A stretch of DNA of 64,000 nt, from NCBI GenBank assembly GCA_947588605.1, contig CANPYK010000002.1, positions 1-64,000 of the forward strand, given 5' to 3'. Shown one piece after another: positions 60,419 to 64,000 of this stretch; within the stretch, counting starts at the first letter, position 1, and each line of letters opens with the position of its first letter. Both the position numbers and the translations under genes were made by a program. The notes beneath the pieces are model-generated. The model had not been told where the DNA came from. It searched no databases and saw nothing but the letters and a program-made list of their open reading frames with translations. The DNA comes from an uncultured Oscillospiraceae bacterium (GTDB taxonomy: Bacteria; Bacillota; Clostridia; Oscillospirales; Oscillospiraceae).

Positions 60419-61057
60419 ATGAGCAAAAAGAACGATCGTGCCCGATCCGGAAAAGACGTAGAGAAGACGACGGATTACTACAAGCTCCATACCAAGGCCG
60501 TCAAGGACCTGGCGGAGGCCAACGAGGAGAACTCGCCCCCCGTCCCGGAAAAGGAGCTCAGAAAATACAGGTCCGGCTTTAAGTTCCGTATCCCGGACCT
60601 TGTGAAGATCATGTTCATCAAATGGTGGTTCCCGGCGTCCGTCTGCTACTTCTTCTTCTGGGGTCTGGGCACGTACGTGCAGGATATGCTGGATATGCTC
60701 TTCATCACGGGGATCGCGTTGGGAGTGATCACTGATCTCCTCACCAACAACGTCCTGCGGTTCCTGGAGCCCAGCGCCGGCGCGTGGTCGAGGTGGCTCC
60801 TCTTCTATAAGAAGCGCTACGCCACCTTCCCGCTGAATATCCTCTATTCGTTCGGCCTGCTTTTCCTTGTATTCACATCCTACAACGCTATCAATGTGCT
60901 GCTTCTGAAGGCAAGCTCCTCCGCCGACGCGGCCGCGTTCCTGGGCGTGGAACCCATTGTCTTCGGGCTTCTCTACATGGGCTTTGACATGCTCGTGCTC
61001 GTGATGCGCAATACGTTCAGGAATATCCTGGCCGACGCCAGAAAACCCGGCAGATGA
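60419..61057 (+). CDS. Membrane protein of unknown function in the pectin importer operon (212 residues)
   Basis: A highly charged 60-residue cytoplasmic N-terminus (KKNDRARSGKDVEKTTDYYK) is followed by four helices (ASVCYFFFWGLGTYV; MLFITGIALGVITDLL; LNILYSFGLLFLVFTSY; PIVFGLLYMGFDMLVLVM). Not recognised. ATG at 60419 follows AAGAGGAG. It directly precedes the polygalacturonase gene. Confidence 0.8.
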   Translation: MSKKNDRARSGKDVEKTTDYYKLHTKAVKDLAEANEENSPPVPEKELRKYRSGFKFRIPDLVKIMFIKWWFPASVCYFFFWGLGTYVQDMLDMLFITGIALGVITDLLTNNVLRFLEPSAGAWSRWLLFYKKRYATFPLNILYSFGLLFLVFTSYNAINVLLLKASSSADAAAFLGVEPIVFGLLYMGFDMLVLVMRNTFRNILADARKPGR

Positions 61058-61067
61058 GGTATTTGGA

Positions 61068-62642
61068 ATGATCGACATTTTGTACCGCGGCAGCTCCTCC
61101 GCCTGTTTTGAGTTTTCAGGCACGACCCCTCACTACGCCCCCGAGCCCTATGAGATCTTCGTGAACGGCGAGCCCCGCTTTCGCGGGGACACCAACGTCT
61201 TCTCCCTGTTCGCCCTGACGCCTGACACCGACTACCGCGTGGAGGCGGTCCATGAGGGAGGGGAGAGGGACTGCGTGACGCTCCACACCAAGGCTGAGCC
61301 CTGCGCCTTCAGCGTGCGGGATTTCGGCGCGGTGGGCGACGGCGTCCATGAGGACACCGGCTCCATCCAGGCGGCCATAAACGCCCTTCCGGAGGGCGGG
61401 CGGGTGATCTTCCCCGCGGGGACGTATCTCACCCTGCCCATCTCCCTGAAGAGCCACGTGACCCTGGAGTTTTCCGAGGGGGCCACGCTTTTGGGCTCCA
61501 CGGACCGGGAGCGCTACCCCATCATCACCGGCGTCGCCCATGACGCCGTGACGGGCAAGGAGATCCCCCTGGCGGCCTTTGAGGGCCTGGAGAGGCCCTG
61601 TTACCAGTCACTCCTCTACGCCTCCCACTGCCGGGACATCGCCATCGTGGGCCCCGGGACCGTGGACGGCAACGGGCAGAACGGCGACTGGTGGCAGGAT
61701 TTTGACAGCTTCCCCGCCGCCCGGCCGCGTATCCTCTTTACCAATCGGTGCGAGGACGTGGTCCTCCACGGCGTCACCGTGAAAAACGGTCCCACCTGGC
61801 ACCTGCACCCGTTCTTCTGCAAGAACGTCTCGGTGCTGGACTGCTTCATCACCGCCCCTAAGGTCAGCCCCAACACGGACGGCTGCAACCCCGAGAGCTG
61901 CGACACCGTGAACATCATCGGCTGTAAGTTTTCTGTGGGCGACGACTGCATCGCCATCAAATCCGGCAAGCTGGAGATGGCCGTGAAGTACAAGGCCCCC
62001 GCCGACCGCTACACCATCCGCAACTGCCTCATGCAGTTCGGACACGGCGCGGTGACTTTGGGCAGCGAAGCCTCCGGCGGCGTTACCAATCTCTCCGTCA
62101 CCCAATGCTGGTTCGAGGCCACGGACCGGGGCCTGCGCATCAAGTCCCGCCGCGGCCGGGGAAAGGACAGCGTCATCAACAACGTCCTCTTCGACAACAT
62201 CCGCATGGATAAGGTCCTGACGCCCATCGTCATCAACCTCTGGTACAACTGCTGTGACCCGGACGCCCACGACGAATACGTCTGGAGCCGCGAGAAGCTG
62301 CCGGTGGACGACAGGACGCCGGTGATGGGCTCCTTCACCTTCCGCAATATGGAGTGCACCGGCGCCGAGGTCGCCGCCTGCTACATAGACGGCCTTACCG
62401 AGAAGCCCATCGAGAGCGTGACGCTGGAGAACATCAGCGTCTCCTTCGCTGAAAACGCCAAGCCCGACAGGCCCGCCATGCAGGAGTTCGCGCCGGAGCG
62501 CTGCAGGACCGGCCTCTACCTCGACAACGTCCGCAGGATCACCGTCAAAAACGTGACGCTCACGGGCGTGGAGGGGGAGAAGCTCATCGCGCCCCACTGC
62601 GAGGAGATCGAGACCTCCGGGTTTGACGCGGAACGAGTATAA
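61068..62642 (+). CDS. GH28 polygalacturonase, cytoplasmic
   Basis: A 524-residue enzyme: an N-terminal fibronectin-type-III-like domain (about 1-78), then a beta-helix GH28 domain. The catalytic motifs are SPNTDGCNPESC, VGDDCIAIKSG, QFGHGAVTLGSE and RGLRIKSRRG, in the family order with the three Asp. No signal peptide, so it hydrolyses imported oligogalacturonides (often exo-acting in this arrangement). It pairs functionally with the pectinesterase encoded at the other side of the operon. Confidence 0.93.
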   Translation: MIDILYRGSSSACFEFSGTTPHYAPEPYEIFVNGEPRFRGDTNVFSLFALTPDTDYRVEAVHEGGERDCVTLHTKAEPCAFSVRDFGAVGDGVHEDTGSIQAAINALPEGGRVIFPAGTYLTLPISLKSHVTLEFSEGATLLGSTDRERYPIITGVAHDAVTGKEIPLAAFEGLERPCYQSLLYASHCRDIAIVGPGTVDGNGQNGDWWQDFDSFPAARPRILFTNRCEDVVLHGVTVKNGPTWHLHPFFCKNVSVLDCFITAPKVSPNTDGCNPESCDTVNIIGCKFSVGDDCIAIKSGKLEMAVKYKAPADRYTIRNCLMQFGHGAVTLGSEASGGVTNLSVTQCWFEATDRGLRIKSRRGRGKDSVINNVLFDNIRMDKVLTPIVINLWYNCCDPDAHDEYVWSREKLPVDDRTPVMGSFTFRNMECTGAEVAACYIDGLTEKPIESVTLENISVSFAENAKPDRPAMQEFAPERCRTGLYLDNVRRITVKNVTLTGVEGEKLIAPHCEEIETSGFDAERV

Positions 62643-62693
62643 ACCGTTGTTTCCTGACCCCACAGCGAAAAACATGTGTAAGGAGACAAATCT

Positions 62694-63773
62694 ATGTCAT
62701 ACTTGACCCTTAAGAACATCAACAAGATCTACCCCAACGGCTTCCACGCCGTCCACGACTTCAACCTGGAGATCGAAAAGGGCGAGTTCATCGTCTTCGT
62801 CGGCCCCTCCGGCTGCGGCAAGTCCACCACGCTTCGCATGGTGGCCGGCCTTGAGGACATCTCCAACGGCGAGTTCCTCATCAACGGCAAGCGCGCCAAC
62901 GAGATGGGCCCCCGTGAGCGTGAGATCGCCATGGTCTTCCAGAGCTACGCCCTCTATCCCCAGATGACTGTCTTTGACAACATCGCCTTCGGCCTCACCC
63001 TCCAGGGCGTGGACGAGGATGTCATCGAGGAGAAGGTCAAGAACACCGCCCGCATCCTGGGCCTCACCGATTATCTGGACCGCTATCCCAGAGCGCTTTC
63101 CGGCGGCCAGAGACAGCGAGTGGCCATCGGCCGCGCCATCATCCGCAAGGTGGGCGTGTTCCTCATGGACGAGCCGCTTTCCAACCTGGACGCCAAGCAG
63201 CGCGTGACCATGCGCTCCGAGATCGCCCAGATCCACCGCAACACCGGCGCCACCACCATTTACGTCACCCATGACCAGACCGAGGCCATGACCCTGGCCG
63301 ACCGCATCGTCGTCATGAAGGACGGCTACATCCAGCAGGTCGGCACCCCCTATGACCTCTACTACGAGCCTGTCAACGTCTTCGTGGCCGGGTTCATCGG
63401 CGAGCCGCCCATGAACTTCGTCCGCGGCGTCCTCAAGGACGGCAAGCTCACCTTCGGCGCCAATCAGCTGGACGTGACCAAGAAGCTGGGCGACAAGGCC
63501 AAGAAGTACGAGGGCAAGGAGATCGTCTTCGGCTTCCGCCCCGAGGCCATCGAGCTGGGCTCTAAGCCGGGCGCCTACGTGGTCAAGGCCGACGTGGAGC
63601 TCACCGAGATGCTGGGCGACAACACCAACGTCTACATCACCGCCGGTGAGGACAAGGCCATTTTGAAGGTCGACCCCCACGACACACCCAAGATCGACAC
63701 CACCATCGAATTCTCCATCCCCATGGAGAGCGTCTACCTCTTCGACGGCGAGACGGAAATGGTCATCAAATAA
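62694..63773 (+). CDS. MsmK/UgpC-type sugar ABC transporter ATPase (second copy)
   Basis: A 359-residue ATPase closely related to the one at 58335: Walker A VGPSGCGKSTTLRM, signature LSGGQRQRVAIGRAI, Walker B VFLMDEPLSNLD, YVTHDQTEAMTL, TOBE domain at the end. AGGAG site 8 nt upstream of ATG. Having two such ATPases near one permease pair suggests one may serve other importers in the genome or another function. Confidence 0.92.
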   Translation: MSYLTLKNINKIYPNGFHAVHDFNLEIEKGEFIVFVGPSGCGKSTTLRMVAGLEDISNGEFLINGKRANEMGPREREIAMVFQSYALYPQMTVFDNIAFGLTLQGVDEDVIEEKVKNTARILGLTDYLDRYPRALSGGQRQRVAIGRAIIRKVGVFLMDEPLSNLDAKQRVTMRSEIAQIHRNTGATTIYVTHDQTEAMTLADRIVVMKDGYIQQVGTPYDLYYEPVNVFVAGFIGEPPMNFVRGVLKDGKLTFGANQLDVTKKLGDKAKKYEGKEIVFGFRPEAIELGSKPGAYVVKADVELTEMLGDNTNVYITAGEDKAILKVDPHDTPKIDTTIEFSIPMESVYLFDGETEMVIK

Positions 63774-63785
63774 CATTGGGGCAAT

Positions 63786-63833
63786 ACGGAAAAGCGGTCC
63801 GGATCCAAAGATCCAGGCCGCTTTTCCGTTTTA
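63786..63833 (+). terminator. Intrinsic terminator at the end of the pectin locus
   Basis: A 12-bp outer stem ACGGAAAAGCGG / CCGCTTTTCCGT (63786-63797, 63818-63829) with an inner GGATC/GATCC stem, followed by TTTT. Confidence 0.85.
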
Positions 63834-63890
63834 TCGGAACCGTTCCCGTCACATCACGTGGCACGGGCGGACACATAGGTCCGTCCCTAC
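63826..63890. repeat. Dispersed repeat, second copy of the 8857-8925 element
   Basis: Shares CCGTTTTATCGG, CCGTTCCCGTCAC and CGTGGCACGGGCGG with 8857-8903, then a divergent palindrome GGGCGGAC-ACATAG-GTCCGTCCC (63865-63887) followed by CTAC. Confidence 0.75.
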
Positions 63891-63929
63891 AGAAAAGTTT
63901 GGACGATCCGGGGGACCGGGCACCGCCCG

Positions 63930-64000
63930 TCAGCGCCTTTTCCGGCGCAGGCCGAGTACGTCGTCCGCAGAGACGCCGTAAAATCGACACAGCGTGATGA
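63930..64000 (-). CDS. XRE-family regulator, C-terminal end (partial at right edge)
   Basis: The last 23 codons read ITLCRFYGVSADDVLGLRRK followed by RR and a stop. The FYGVSADDVLGL motif is the usual end of an XRE helix-turn-helix domain. The start is beyond the window. It is convergent with the pectin operon. Confidence 0.7.
   Translation of the reverse strand, partial: ITLCRFYGVSADDVLGLRRKRR

Noticed and set aside
1-64000. Integrated prophage, conjugative element, biosynthetic gene cluster or toxin-antitoxin system
   Set aside because: No integrase, phage structural, relaxase, NRPS/PKS or toxin gene was found. The FkbH/ACP pair is tied to MBOAT/SGNH genes, not a polyketide cluster; the AbrB-like protein is followed by an ABC exporter, not a toxin.
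1-64000. rRNA or tRNA genes
   Set aside because: No stretch showed tRNA cloverleaf signatures or rRNA conserved segments on either strand by eye; a covariance-model search would be needed to exclude a missed tRNA.

Overview
The window is GC-rich, gene-dense bacterial chromosome. Gene content points to an anaerobic, Gram-positive-type Bacillota of the class Clostridia, probably an uncultured gut or rumen Oscillospirales-like lineage (inference). The support is an hprK-murB-rapZ-whiA-dnaE cluster, DUF177-rpmF, a PDZ/radical-SAM DUF512 protein with der, OhrR- and BlaI-type regulators, an LTA-synthase-like enzyme, SLH-anchored surface proteins, and oxygen-defence and hydrogen enzymes (a flavodiiron protein with fused rubredoxin, a separate rubredoxin and an [FeFe]-hydrogenase). 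I saw no rRNA, tRNA, CRISPR array, prophage or plasmid genes.

Layout. 1-11.2 kb: a DUF378 protein (cut by the edge), an M19 dipeptidase, an SLH surface protein, a two-subunit chromate transporter with an OhrR-like regulator, a BlaI/M56 sensor pair, a Bax-inhibitor-1 protein, an XRE regulator, and the flavodiiron protein plus rubredoxin. 11.2-17 kb: an intergenic region with a 54-bp perfect palindrome whose core resembles parS, then a potA-potB-potCD polyamine importer (permease C fused to the binding protein) and an RluA-type pseudouridine synthase. 17-24.5 kb: a GNAT protein, a long non-coding repeat block, DUF177-rpmF-DUF512, a degraded island with an IS5-family element, and der.

24.5-33.7 kb: a LytTR regulator with a membrane partner, then a seven-gene surface-polymer operon behind a perfect consensus promoter. 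It encodes an LtaS-like enzyme, a GT2 glycosyltransferase, GtrA, an FkbH/HAD-IIIC protein, an acyl carrier protein, an MBOAT acyltransferase and an SGNH protein. It looks like a dlt (D-alanylation) system in which FkbH replaces DltA, so it may attach a glyceryl-type group to an envelope glycopolymer. This is the strongest candidate for an undescribed system.

33.7-42.6 kb: rpmB (minus strand) and the hprK-murB-rapZ-whiA-dnaE-GNAT-lipid kinase cluster. 42.6-51 kb: repeat block, a leucine-rich-repeat/SLH surface protein, an AbrB-like regulator with an ABC-2 exporter, a zinc-phospholipase-C-like protein, a tandem RadC pair with one member lacking the metal-binding motif, and the [FeFe]-hydrogenase. 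51-63.8 kb: a pectin-use locus with a pectinesterase and a GH28 polygalacturonase (neither with a signal peptide), a CUT1 importer (two permeases and a large lipoprotein binding protein), two MsmK/UgpC-type ATPases, and five small membrane proteins of unknown function. The right edge cuts an XRE regulator.

Two dispersed repeat families fill the intergenic spaces: a short palindrome with GGGCGGGTT/AACCCGCCC arms, and a roughly 300-bp composite element ending in terminator-like hairpins. They account for most of the longer gene-free stretches.
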